Shown: positions 21,433 to 35,800 of the stretch, piece by piece
Layout: each line of letters begins with the position of its first letter
Numbering within the stretch: the stretch's first letter is position 1
Assembly: GCA_965153455.1 (NCBI GenBank)
Contig: OZ234501.1
Span: 14,682,855 to 14,746,854, forward strand
DNA: 64,000 nucleotides
Origin: Sphagnum compactum
Taxonomy: Eukaryota > Bryophyta > Sphagnopsida > Sphagnales
Reading direction: 5' to 3'
Position numbers and translations under genes: made by a program
Notes under the pieces: model-generated
Databases searched by the model: none
What the model was told of the DNA's origin: nothing
The model's input: the letters and a program-made list of their open reading frames with translations, nothing else

Positions 21433-24400
21433 ATTATAAAGCATAAGGCAGAGGTTCTCATGAACCTAAACAAATGTAAATCATGACTTGTAGGAGGGGA
21501 CAGATCTTGATATATCTTAAGCCTTATATGTCAGTGTGGATCGATCAGAATGGTCCACCTCCTCCCTAGTACTCCCACCTATACTATCCCAGATCAAAAA
21601 TTGACACTTGTGTGTTTTAAAGAGGACACCTTCCTTGTTCTCTCTTGCCCCTCTGATGTGCCATTTGTCTCTCAAGCTTAATCACTAGAAAAAAATTGAG
21701 CTTGAAAATGGAGAGAAATCGGCAAGCATCTCAAGTTTTGCTATCTGCCCATGAAAAGTTCAGTTTTGAAGGTTAAGTTGGCAGGGTTTTGGGGAGGTGC
21801 TGGGCCTCAACAAGATGCCCTAGAACAGTAAAAAATAGCTTGCTTTTGTTGATTGTGTGTAAATGATCTTTGTTTCTGCAACTTTGACCATTCATTTCTA
21901 CCTCATCTCAAGTTCAAATGTTGAATTTCTTTTTCCACCAACCTCATATTCCCACCTTCCATCTACTATAAAAGTTTTAGGGTTATCAAACTATGGTAGC
22001 TAAGGCCCACTTTAGACGAGGGTCCACCTCCTATCACTTAGCACTGGTTTGGTCAAACATCAATGAAGGGTGAAGGAGGAAGTATAATCTCCCTCCACAA
22101 GAGATATTCATTGATATAAGGTGCCCTCCAAATAGACTAGAAAATTTCTTAGAGTGCGTTGTGTGAAACAAGTCAATTGTATCTTAGAATGTTAATTGAA
22201 CTGACTAATCTCCCTTGATGTCAAATCTTACCATGGCAAAATTCTTCAATAATCAAAGGAACGAGAGGTCAAGCTTTTTGTGTGAGTTTAGAAGAATGGG
22301 TTTTTATCTTTAGCTCGATTTATAGCAAAGTCTAGCCAAAGAATGGATGCCATCCTCATGTTGCTGATTTGTTTGAAAGTCCAAGAAAGTTGATAACAAG
22401 AATAAAGATAAATGGGTATCATACATATAGTGCATTTCTCTTTTTCAAATTTACCTTCAAAATGATTGTGGGAATGGTGGAAGGGGCTGAAGAGTGGAAG
22501 TTGAGAGAATTGGGTATAAAAATGGTGGACCAAACAACAAGGTGTGAGACAAAGAGCAAGGAGAAGACTATAGAAAACAAAATTTAAAGAAACAAAAGCA
22601 TGACAAGGAATCCTAATTTATGTTGTTCTCCCATCAAATGGAAGTATTTAATTTGTAAGTTTGGAATTTTAAAGAAAAGCTTTACGTTTAAAACATCATA
22701 CTAGGATTCCATGGCCAAGAGCTTACATATAACACGCCAAAGAACCAAGTAAAGGGCAAAGAACCAAGGATCTAGAATCCAAGTTTTTTATTAAAAAATA
22801 GACATCAAGCATCATCAATTGATAGCCATTTAATTGGATCAAATTCTAGTGACAATGATTCATTGGAGTTGGTTAGTTAGGGCAACTTTAGGTTTCATAA
22901 GTCATTGTTGTAGATTGGTGGAAATTGTTTAGCCCATTATCAAGTGAAGAGGCATGGAGATGTGTCTTTTCGAATTTGTGTTTTTTTCTAATTCTTTTTC
23001 CAACACCATATTCACAAGAAGATTTTCAATACCTTCTCCTCATTATTATCTTGGTTCAAATTCATTTATATCAAGATTACTTCAACATGTCATATCATTG
23101 ACATATGAACATGTGTTGTGTAATTAAGCTTCATGTGAATATGTTGACATTGTTCAAGAAATTATTAACAAAGGAATCAATGCCAATGCAAAAGGTGAGA
23201 ATGTAAAATGCTTTTGCATTTAGCATGTGGAAACAATTATGATGGAATCATTTCAATACTATGCATGGTACTCAATCTCCTTTTTACTTTCTTTTTTGTT
23301 TAGTAGATCATAAATTGTATAAATTTGTGTGATTTCTTCCAATTATGTGAATTGTATGCGAGAGTTATATGCACAAAGGGCAAGAGGAGAAAATGAGAAA
23401 GCATGTATTGACCATAGAATTAAAGATATTAGAATTGTAATTTTTCATGCAATTTTTTTTCATGAGTTTCCTATGTTTGGGCATGTACATAGTTTCTTTT
23501 CCTTCATTGTGGTTTTTACTCACTTAAGGTGTTACACAACAAGTGATTTTCACCTCATTACATGTGCATTATGTGAAAAAAACAATTTGAAAAAATTAGT
23601 GGACCGAAAAGAAAATATATATGATTTTCCTCAATGTTCTTCTTATGTTTTTTTTTTTTTGCTCAAAGAATATAACACAAGCCATATAATATGAACCCAT
23701 TTATACTTTTACAAGCATATTTTAAATGATATGTATCTTTCAAAAGAAAAAAAAAAAAACCTAAACATTTAAAATTCATATATTTGTCAAATTATTTAAA
23801 CAATAGGAAACCAAAAAAAAATTTTAAAATATAATATAATAATAATAAAGAAATCAATTTTTAATAAACTTGAATAAGGATTTATGAGTGTTTACAAGTC
23901 ATTATACATGCAAAATGCCATTTGAACATTATCACAAGATTGTGCACATAATATTTTGTGCATGTCTTGTGACAAAATCAATGGTTACCAACAATCTATT
24001 GATTCAAGGATGACCTACGCTAGGTCAACAACAAAAACGCACTTGGACAATACCAATGATGATGAAAAGTGAAGAACAACAAAATGGCAACCAATAATAA
24101 CAAGTTGTCAAAAAGGCCTATTGGAAACATGATTTTTATCTTTTCAAGCAATAGGGGGTATCAAGACGTTAAAGGTTGAGGATGCTAGTTATGATATTAG
24201 AGTACACCAAGAGCATTAAAAAATACATTGAAGATGTTGTGCATGCACTAAATTTCAAAATATTTTATATTTTATATTCTTTCGAACTAGGAGTGATCAT
24301 TAGAAAACATGATAGGAAGCACATTTACGAATGTTAGGAAAGACCCTCAAAAAAAATTTTGATACAACAAAGGACACCAAAAAAAATATCATGGGTGTCA

Positions 24401-25741
24401 TAAATGTTAATGTTTAGTAGGTGAAAAATAAATTTCATATTTTATAATTAATGGAAGTGAAATGATTTCATAGACAATCTATATGATCATTAATTGCAAA
24501 TGTTTAATAATTAATTTTAAGATAAACTTGAAATATATTAATATTTTGACCTTATGTCAATTGATCATCACTGGTAATGCAAAGTAACACAAAGCCCCAA
24601 GTTAAAAGAAATTAAAGGATAAAATGAAAGGAAAATAATATTTACATTTTATTTATGTTAATTATAAAATATTTTGCATAATCAAAGTAAAATATTTTAA
24701 AGTTGACTTTAAAAGGTACATTTTAAAATGTAAAGGTCATAGGTAGGTCGTAGGTAGGTAAGTATGTAGGTAGGTTGGTAGGTATAATGATTAATTTAGT
24801 CATGAAAACTTTTTAAGATATAAGATACTCATTTATAAATAATTTATATATGGCTAGGTAGATAAATATAGTCTTATTGGATTAAATTATGGATATGCGA
24901 TTAGGTGTGCTATTTGTTGGGATTCCTTTAGAAATATTTGTTGTTGCTTAACTATATGAGTGATTTTGTATGGTGATTAATATTGTTTCTGATTTCTTCT
25001 AGTACTTTAGTTTTTAATTCATTGAGTTTTGTCTTATGTTTGTATTTGTGTTGCTTCCCTTCTTCTTACATAGACAGTTAATGAGATCAAAACTTTACAT
25101 TGAGTACTAGGATTGATGAATTATTTATTTTATATGTATTAGAAATGTCAATTGGAATGTTGAATTTTGTGCCAGTGGATGATGGTCATGCTCCCACTTA
25201 GCTCCAAAATATGGGCACTACTTAATATGTGGAGATTCTTTAGTTTGCCCCAACATATTCTGCTTAGGTTTGACAAGAGGAAGACAAGAACTCCACCCAA
25301 AATTGCAACTAACAAATATGCCAACAAGATGATGCTACATACTGACCTCATGTAATGTGTAGCAATGTTTGGACAATAGTCCTTGATACAATTTAGCAAA
25401 ATCTACATTGTGTACGAGTTACAATACTCATGCATAATGATGCAAACTCTAAATTACACACATGACATCGATAATCTGTATAAGCCGTGTCAAATTTAAA
25501 ATATGGTGTAAACTTCAATTCAACTTAATTTGTATAGATGATATTGTAATGTGGTAGTTGTCTTTCTTGAATGTTAGTCAACATCTTGAATCAATCTTCT
25601 TGTTGCTTTTAGAAATTGCAACAAAAACTCACCACAATATTTTAATGGTTCACCCAATATTTGGGGCAAAGTGACATACTTATCTAGATTCTAATTATGC
25701 TCAAGACTCATGAAATCATTGTCAATGTCATTCCTAATAAA

Positions 25742-25850
25742 AGTCATAATCTGACACTTTGTGAACAATTATCATATGGTTATGACTACATTTTTGGTGT
25801 TGCTACCTTCAAATTGTTGTTGTGGAAATTTTCTAGAAATTTTATGAATA
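25742..25850. repeat. Dispersed repeat, copy 1
   Basis: About 100 bp similar (roughly 75% by eye) to 56490-56595 in the last intron of the aminopeptidase gene. Shared blocks are TCTGACACTTTGTGA, GGTTATGACT and TACCTTCAAATTGTTGT in the same order and spacing. Probably fragments of one short interspersed element. Confidence 0.6.
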
Positions 25851-28800
25851 TAGAATTATCCACTTTAATCACCATTGGTGTTTTTAAAGGATACATTCAA
25901 GGGTGTGGTTCGACACCAACCACTGCCCTCTACGTAGATCTCTTTATGCCTCTTGTTTAGATGCTTGATTTTAAAGCGAGAAGTTCAAAGGAAAATGAAG
26001 TCTACCATCACAAGATTTTTTGCAACCTTGAATGAAGATATTGTTGGTGTTTCTTATTAGTTATGGCTTTTAATGTGAGCTGATACCATGATTGAGTCTA
26101 AAGGTTACTTTTGGAAATATTTCAAGATGCAGATTTTTACATGAAGTTTTGCTTTAAAATGTGAGCATATGATTATGTAGTAACCTACACCCATTATTGG
26201 GAGTTGATCATGGTCTACTAGAAGGTGCTATCAATGTTGCTGAAAGCAGAGGCTAAAAACTAATGAAAACAAGCTTCTAAGCAAGCAACATAAATGTTTG
26301 CTCACTATCTTGTCTATAATGCTTAAACAAAATTACAATCCTAAGTTTGCTTCTTTCTATCAAAAGTTTAATGAATCAAAAATGTGTCCATCTTTTTTCC
26401 ACATTGGAATAAGGGTTTATTGCTACAAAAACAACAACTAATTTAGTTGGGGCAATCACCAAATGTATGTTGTTGGAATAAGCCTCACCTATCCAAAGCC
26501 TTCAAAAGATGCCAATAAATTTTGCATTGTTTAGAGTTTATTATTTGTCACATTCAAGACAATTGCCATTAGGGCATGTTTCTTGGGAAAAATGTATGTT
26601 GAAACGCTCTGTGGGTGCTTCTAGTTTATCATTTGACCACCAAAGTCCCCTATGTGAGTGTGTAGATGGACTCCATATGGTGTGACCAAATGTGTGATAT
26701 GCAAACAAGAGTTGCACGAGGATGCCAAGTACTCATGTCAATCATGTGGTTATAAAAATGTATGTATGTGTGGCTAAAATCTGGTACATTACACTACGTT
26801 AAGGAGAAAACACTCTTACCATTTGTGGGTGCTTCTAGTTTATCATTCTTTATAAACATATTGCCAACTAAAAATCAAGTATTTGATTGCAAACATTGAA
26901 ATCATGTATTTAGTTCTACACAAGAGTTGATAAACTTCGCTTTGTTATTGGTGCATCTTTCAAAAACAAATTGCAAGATCAATTTTTGAAGAAAAATAGT
27001 CAACCAAAATGACAAAAAACCCCAAACAAGAACAAGAAATGTTTTTTGGTTCTTGTCTAAAAATTGTTATCAAGGCACCCAATTTCAAAGAAGGTATGTC
27101 CAATATCACACAATTTGATTTTTAGAGCCCTATAGTTAGATTTGAGCTAACATCCAAAATATGAAATTCATCCATCACTTCTCAACTTCATCCACCAAAT
27201 TTTGTTTCATCTAGTTGGATGGCATTCCATCCATTAAAAGTTCATGTCAAACCAAATCCACAACATAATTCATCCATGGAAAGAATTTTAAATAATACCT
27301 CATGCATGGGCATCCACTGATGGGTTCCTATTCATTTCATGGAAATTCATTCCCATGGGGTCATATTCATCCATCAAAAAACTTGATATGGTTGGGTTTA
27401 TGTCAACATACTAGGTTAAATCATAATGGTTTTTTTTTGTGTTGAATATTTTATGTCATTCAAGAAGAGTTCATGTCCATTGTAAAATTCATTTCATCTA
27501 GTTGGTTCAAAAAAAAGTAAATCATTATATATGTTTCCACTCCACTACATTCATGCATTAACCTAAATTTCACCCGATGCAATTGTATTCATCCACCCAA
27601 ATTTCTTTAATCATCATGGAACTCAAATTTCCAAAGGTTAGAGTTTTAGTAAGTGTTCTCAACTCCATAGAAAATATGTCCTTTTGTTTTGCAAAGAAGA
27701 CCTACAAAGAATACCAACTACTTGCAATTGGAGTGCACCCAACTATCATAATTTTCAAATTTGAGCAGAAGGTGCTTGCAAAAGATATTTTGTTGCAAAG
27801 GAATTTCCATAGTAAAACCTCCAAAGTTCATGAACTTCCATCAAATGGGTTGTGGTGAGAGGATTACTAATTCATGATCCCATTCTGTACAAGAATGAAT
27901 GCAAATGCATTACATAGATTATTCAAAAATTGTGCAAAGATTCTTAAACCATAAATTATTGGAATTTGGAACTGGGGTACTATGACTGTGAAATGTGGCT
28001 AGGATATTTGTTCAATCAATTTTTAGATCTCGTAAGCCAAAGTAAAAGTCTGTATGAATTGGCTTGTTTTATCACTTATGGATTTCCCTTTGATGTGTGA
28101 AGGGCTTGGGTATCTAATTTGTTGTTCTTATTGTAATTTGTTGTTTAATTTTATTGTCCTTATTATAAAAAAAAGGTACCCTCTAAAGATTATGTTAAAG
28201 AGGACTAGAAGGTAAAAGAAATTCCTTTTTGGAACTTCAGTTTTTGGAATATTTAAAATGATTTTGTATGAAGTCTTGTAAGTGGGGAGTTTTTTGTAAG
28301 CACATTTGGTTCTTATTCTTCTTTGTTGTCCTTTTTTTGTGTGTTTTTCCTCTTTTTTATCTACATTTGTTGTTGTTTCTTATTAGCAAGTGGCATTGCT
28401 AAGTCTTCCCATTATTTTTAGAATTACAATAAAAACTCGGTACACAAGTTAATGTTTTCATCGGCTTTTATTTATTGGAAGTTGAAGTCTATGAGAAAGT
28501 TGTAACAAAGAAATCATTATCATACATGCCATTATTGATGGTCCCTAAACATGTGTGAGATTGACACTATTGGTCAAATTTTTTTTGTGTTTTTGTGTTT
28601 TTTTGTTTGTTGGTCTTTTGTTCTATTTTTTGTTTTTTTGTTTTTGGAAACTTTTGTGGCTAGTTGAAGTGTTAGCCTCACTTTGTTTTTTTTTAATCGT
28701 GAAAATGGAGATTTTTTGATTTTTATGAGAGATATCTATTTCATTATTCTTGCCTCCTAATTTGAGTTTCTTTGTTGATTCACATGGTGGTTAAAAATAG

Positions 28801-31800
28801 GTTAGTAGTTAGATTTTTTGAGCATCATAAGGTGTAAAAGAGGTTAAGATGTGGTTTAAGGCACATTTCAAAATTTGACCAACTAGTGGAAACTCAATGC
28901 TCATGTCACTGGGTTGACGTTGCCATGGTCAAAAAGTTTCAACCATATGTTGCAAAAGATTGAACTTGAAATTTTGATGGAACCCAATGTATTGTTAAAC
29001 CATTGTTTCACATTCTAAATTTTGAACTTCAAATTTCACAATGACAATGTGAGTAATGATACTACATTTGACATTTTGAGCCAATTCTTCTTGTCAAAGG
29101 TTGCCTTAACAACCACACGAAAGGTCAACTCGCATCATTTCATGTTCATAAAGCTTGGGCTAGCTCTACAAACCCAAATTATAACATGTTGTTTGGGACC
29201 ACATTGGGGACCAATGTTATTATCCCCTTGGGGAAAGGTGTGCCAACAATGGGATTTACATCCACACATACCATTTCTATCATGTCTAAGAGTGTGATAA
29301 AATTGGAAACATGAACAAACACATGGAACACAAAACTACCATAGTTCCAAGTCCAACACCTTTTCTTGGACATTGAAGAACTTGGGTGGAATTCCATTGA
29401 CTAGGAAAAAAACTTCTTGCTCAAGAAGCTTTTAGGTTGGAATTGCCTTTTAACGAAGATGGCAATGTGGCATTCACTGATATGAAATACCCTAACCAAA
29501 TCACATAGAATTTCAAACTTGAATTGGAAGGGATGGTGGTGGTGTGGCACATTTCAATGGAGGTGTATGTTAACCATATTCAACAAAAGTCAATCCACAG
29601 GTCTAGGAAAAACTCTCAAGTTTTGCTTCACAAGGTTTTTGGAACATAAGCTCAACACTAGGTAGATGAACACAAGTTTAATTTAACAATGATCTATTTA
29701 TATTTCAAATGAAATATTTTTATGTGCTTGCCACAATGGGAATTGTTTTTGAGTATATGGGAATTGTTTTTGTATACTCAAAATTGATCTCTTATCAACG
29801 AAACTTTGGAGTGACCCTTGAAGTTGTCCTTATGCCATGGGAATATGTTAACCAAACACTTTAAAAACTTTAACTCCATGTCAACTAAAACTAAGTTTAT
29901 AAATCAATGAGGTTGTGTGTTTATGCAATAAATGTTGATGTTGTGGTTTTTTGTGTTCATTTGCAACATATGAGGAATGGGTTGTGGAGGTCAAATTTTT
30001 TTGACCTTGTAGTTAAATCATATGATATTCTCATATTTGTGTTTTTGTTGTGATGAGCCACATTGCAATTCAAGAGTCTTCAAATTTTATGCTACCCTTG
30101 ATTCAACACATTGTAAAAGTGTTTTGTAATAAGAATGTGTGGAGTTTTGCTAATGATAGTTTTGACAAAAATCAAAGGACATTGGTAGGATATAAACAAG
30201 GGATCTAAACTTTTGGGCATTGGGATATAGAGAAATCCAAATTGCACAATTAGGGGTTGTTTTGTTATACACTTGTAGCCACGTTGGGTGAAAAATATTT
30301 GGATGATAAAACATGGCCTGAACAAGTGGGAAGATCTATTTGGGATGTGCATACCACAAACTTGAGAGGAAATAGATGAGTTGAAAGGTGTTGATGGTCA
30401 ATAACAAAAATTGGGCACATTATTTTGTGTATGTAGCCACCTTTAGGTTATATGAAGAATTTAACAGTGTTAGGTTTCAGGAGTGCATAAAAAGGATTCA
30501 GGTAGGTTTGTAGTGGGAGATCCTACGTATACATGTTCAATGATGGCAAATGAACACAAAGGGTTTTGATTTAGAAAAACTCCATAATCTTTGTCAAAGT
30601 TTGTAAATATGATTAAGTCATATATGTATCCTGTAAAAACATGAACTTTGGTTTTTTTTTCATGATGCAATATAATGTTGGAATGGTATTATACATGTGT
30701 TAAGGTTGTAATTTGAAATTCAAGATTCTCTATTCTATCCATTCTAAAAACACATCGTCAAATGCAAAATTATGCTACAACTTGTGATATAATAATGAAA
30801 TACAAAATTGATTTCATGCTGGAGAAAAGGAATGCATACATTACATAGTGGTTATGTGTTTATGATTGTTTTGTGAAATTGATGGACTATTAGAAATCAG
30901 GTAAATTGGTTGTTTATCCTCTATTCCATTGGTGATAGATGTGCAATTATCAATTCATGTTGTGTTATGATTTTGCGTGGTGGATTAGGTTTGGGATTTT
31001 CAAATCTTATAAGGTCTATCCAAATTTTTTTGTTACATTATTGCATCATGACATAGATGAATATGCTAAGAGGAAATGTGGTACCCCAACAACAACATTA
31101 GCAAAAATAGGGACCACAACAATGCAAGCTGATATTGAATTTAACCATGGAAAAAATTTCCAAAATGTTGGCAATCCTTTTTATGCTTCTAGTCATGCTT
31201 GTCTTCATTGATCAATGAGGGGGAAGGCAAGCAACACTTATATTACAAACTATCTACTAAAGTCAAGGGTGTCTTTTGTTCATACATGCAAATGAAGTTT
31301 GTTTGTTGTGCAATGATACCCCCAAAGTCACCAAGTATTATTGAAAGAATTGAGCAAATAAAAAATAGGATTTTGGAGTGTTGAATGGATGATTTAGGTG
31401 GGTTTTTTCTTCCAAGTCCATGTACACAAACAAACAAATGCCATTTGATTCTTTGCAAGCAAACATGATAATGCCAATTATGATAGTAAATAAGTTTGAA
31501 GGCCTCTTTTGCCCTTCATAGCTCAAACCCAAATGTGCATCAAAAGGGTTATTTCAAATTTGAGTCTTGATTGGATTGCAAGGTCCTATTAATTGGCTTT
31601 ATTATTTGTTAGTTAGAAATACCTAATATGAAAACCTTCATCAAAGTTAAGGCGAGGGTCCTACATCACTTCTCATACATAATATTATTATTAAACAAGT
31701 TTTAGAATTTGGGGAAGAAGCCTTCCACATATCAAAAGCCCATAGACATTTTATTTTGCCAATGGCGGTGTATAGATTGACCACTTAGTAAAATTTCAAT

Positions 31801-33959
31801 TTATTTCCCAAAGAAACTAGGGATATGCATTGCTTTGCATAATCATTTATGCACATTTATATTTAAGTAATTTATATTCAAAAATGAGATATTTATGTTC
31901 ACCATTAGTTTTCTTTTGGGCAAATTTTCCCACTATGATTACAAAAATAAATGATTTTTTTAGTGTAAATTTGAAAAATAATTACCCAAAAATTTGGGAA
32001 AATTATTGAAGTTTGATTTCACAAAATTGAAAGAAAAAACCTTGCTCACCACCATGTATGGTCAAGGACTTGGAACATTCTTTATGGTGTGGGTTGAAAA
32101 GATTGGAATTTACTATATGAACATTTATATTAATATAAATTGGTCTTACTTATCTCTTTCTATTCACCTCACCTAATAATTTTGATGGGGTTGTTGTTTG
32201 TTCGGAATGGGCAGTTTTCAGTAGTCCATCACTAAACAAAATGCATGTCAAAAAATATGGGGTAAAATTAAGGTGCTATTGAAAACACTATCAAGGAAAA
32301 TGTTGGGAACTTGGGGCACACTGTAAAAAACACATGGGAAGGCCTTTGGGAATATACGGGAAACATAGTAGGAATAACCCCCCAAAAAATTCCATATTCA
32401 CACCCTTCCCTTGTCCCAAGGGAGAAAAATGACCCCTCCTAGAGCATGTTCAACTATCTCATTGGTTGCATGCAAATTTTAATTCATAGAATTGGTTGTC
32501 ATCATTTTTTGTTTCAATAATGTCCTTTTTACAAAGTGCACCATACCTATTGGTCTTATTGTATCATATGTACAATTAATGGTAGTTAATTTTTCTATTG
32601 AAAATAACTTGAAAATTTGACAAATCTTCATGTTCAAACATTGAGAGGATTGAAGAGCTATATTAGCAAATGGATGATACTTGCACCGTCAAGTTGCAAA
32701 TGTGGTGAAGACAATACGCAAGAAAGAATATGTTCATGTTTTAATTCCTTTAAACAATATGCAAGTCATAATTATTTAGTTGGTATTATAAAAAAATTAC
32801 TATACCAAGCCTTTAACAACTGCTATTGTCATTAAAAAACCATTTTCACTATTGAATTTTTTAATAAGTTAATATGCTTTCGGAACTTGAACTATAAATC
32901 ATTAAAGAAGACATTGAATACATCTTGCATATAAGATATTGACTTTGGATTGAACCGATTTCTTGAATGTAAACTAGGCAATAGGTTGCACGTTGGCTAA
33001 AATTTCAAATAGTAAAATATCAATATTTATAAAAAAAATTGGTGTCTTAATATGTTTGGGGGAAAAAAAAAAAATGGCACAATTGCTTCAGAAGCATAAT
33101 GTTAAAACAACTCTTTTCACAAAACTGAGAAAAGCACATTTACTTGGATATAAATGATTTAGTGTAAGTCCTTTACAACGTGTTGGTTTTTTAGTCCTAC
33201 AAATAACTAGTGTTTTGGTTGTAGTAGATTGAACATTAAAGAGCCCTTTTAAACTTCATATAATAAGATAAAATAGTTCAAATACTTCCTTATCAAGAAA
33301 TAATTTACCATAATATAATTTTGGCAACAAATTAATAGTTTTCATTACCTTTTGACATTGAACATACCTACACATCAAGATTTGTGAATTAGACTTTGGG
33401 ATCTAATATTGCATTTATTTTTGGAGTAGCTTTGGAAAAGGAACTATATTTGGCATTGAAGCAATTTCTTAAATGTTGCCTCATTCATGGACTATATATA
33501 TTTTCTTTTACATTTATGTTAAATGCAATATCAACAACATAAGCAATAACAAATAGACCACATGATGATTGGTCTCGTGTTGCAATACATTTGCATATAT
33601 GTAGTTCAAGTGATTGGTAATTGTTACTTCACTTAGTTTTAATTTGTATTTTCACAAAACATTTTATCATGAGGAATTTTTAAATCGAACAAAACACAAG
33701 GCATGTTAATATTTTTTGAATCTAATGATGCAAAAATCTTGTGGTTCATGTTCATGTGGAAATATTGAAAACTTTTTTTTTTAATCTTTTAGTTCCATAA
33801 CATATTGAATATTGATGAGATTCATGTCCTCGATCTTGTAAATTTGTGTATGATATATTCATTGGAACATCCATGTGTTGTGACCTTATCCATGTTGTTT
33901 TGTCCATAAGTGTTTTTTCATCATTTTAAAACAATGATAAATCTTTCATGCCTTCATAA

Positions 33960-35800
33960 AATTTCAAGAATGGGTGTAAATTATTGGTATGAGAGTTTGA
34001 AACATATTGCCTTATATTGAATTGAAAATCTCCATGTAAAAGTTTGTTTATATATGTATCCTAGGTTGCAATAATTGTCCAACATGAACATCTTTTTAAA
34101 AAAAATATATTCCAACATATAATGGTTAATCATGTTTTTTAAAGCATTTTGATGAATAATATAAGTAGCTTCATCCCAAGGGTGTTCAAATAAATAAATT
34201 TGTAAATTTTCCAAAAAAAAAGAAATTCAAAAAAAGAAAAATCATCTTTAGTGATTTTATTTTCACATAGATTACTGAGCAATTGAGCATATCGAATATT
34301 TTTATTTTCTTAAAATTTTTGTGATAAAATAATTTAATTTGGCATTACGTAATTTTCCCACAAAAAAAATTCAATTATTTTCTTATGTGTGTTTTGTAAA
34401 AGGCAAGACATGTTTCATGTTAATTATATGCAAAGGAGTGTCAATTACAGGTGGAAACTACATGAAATCTCCTAAGAACACAATATTTAAAGCTTTAAAA
34501 GGTTGAAATGTTAGAGATTTTAAATTTTGTAATTTGAAATGCATTTTCGCTAACATGGTATAACCCACCATTGAAATTTCATCAATAAACAAATAATGAA
34601 AATTTGACCAATCTTTAGTTTTTTTTTAAAGATTTTGATATTTGACATTTCGATCAATTGATAAACCTATCAAAGAATGAATGATAGATCCACATATTAA
34701 TAAAGTTACATTTGCAATGAAAGTTGAAATATTTAACATGTCATGTAAACACCTTATTAAAAATATTCACATATAGCTTTCATTATTTGACTTTTACTAA
34801 TTCCAACAATACCACCTATATATAATGTCTTTTAATAACAATAGTAGATAGTGGATCAATTATGAATTCATCAAATGCTTTAACTTGTAAATTATTCAAT
34901 TAGAACATAGAAAGAACTTCATTTCTAATTAGGTTATCGATTAGTTTCAGTCAAAGAAGATTATAAATATCAATGATCATGTCATGAAGAACATCTTCAC
35001 CTTTGTGTTCATTATTGCATTCAATTAAATTTTTTTTTTCAGATTTCTCATTTTTCATATATGTTACAGGTTTCATAAGGAAAATCATAATTCAAATTAA
35101 CAATGTTCAATTCAACTTCTATATTCAAATGATGTTTATGGAACAATTTTAATATCTTAATATTATTTTTCAAATGGGAAGTTTTAAATATTTGATTATT
35201 TTCAAATATGGTTCATTTATATGATTGTACACATCATGTTTATGCATAGAGGTAAATAACTTTGATATGTCATACACATATTTTTGGTTTATTTGAAGGA
35301 CACATAATATATTCAATATCAAACATTAAATTTGAGGTTGATTTTTTTTTTTGGGGGGGTTTAAATTGGCATCATCAGATATCTTAATACATGTTTCAAA
35401 ATTATCATTATAATCATCAACATTTTTATTGTAAAGGGGATCAATTAAATAATTTCAAAAGTCATTTTTTAATTTTGATGTTCATTTTCACTTTGTCTCA
35501 TCATTCTATTAAAATCTCTTGATTCCTTGCATTCATGCAATATTGCAACGTTTTTTTATAATACATTTATCAAAAGATGAAATGTGTGAATGAATGAAAT
35601 TTACATTTTGTATCCATGAAATGTTTGCTAATTGTTTTATATCTTTATAAGTTCAACAAGGAGCGAATAAAATGCAAATAACACAAGCATAATTTTCAAG
35701 TTCATTTTTGGGTGATGGTATTTATAACCCTATATGATACAAATATGAGGAAAGTTATATTTATGAAGTGTATGTGTGCGTGTTTTTTTGAATGGTTTAA
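33960..35800 (-). pseudogene. Helitron-type PIF1 helicase remnant
   Basis: Minus-strand translation, with frame changes and stops, shows helicase motifs in order. LQVKAFDEFIIDPL is Q-motif-like (about 34850). A Walker A-like GGIVGISKSQ lies at about 34785-34812, with Ser for Gly before the Lys. SIIHSLIGLSIDRNV follows at about 34680. The Walker B LFIDEISMVG is at about 34565-34595, and FLGDFM with FPPV at about 34450-34475. NIRYAQLLSNL and ENLQIYLFEHPWDEA follow. Upstream, about 35500-35790, IKQLANISWIQNVNFIHSHI resembles the region preceding the helicase in Helitron RepHel proteins. In Helitrons this helicase unwinds DNA during rolling-circle transposition. No Rep nuclease domain or element ends were found. 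The locus is inactive. Confidence 0.72.

Larger units (their letters stand above)
20600..33950. other. AT-rich intergenic spacer
   Basis: About 13 kb with no recognised gene. Short open frames do not show family motifs. 29340-29660 and 30940-31210 read as possible remnants of mobile-element coding sequence, but no domain can be named. A GTAG tetranucleotide patch lies near 24745-24785. Confidence 0.55.
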
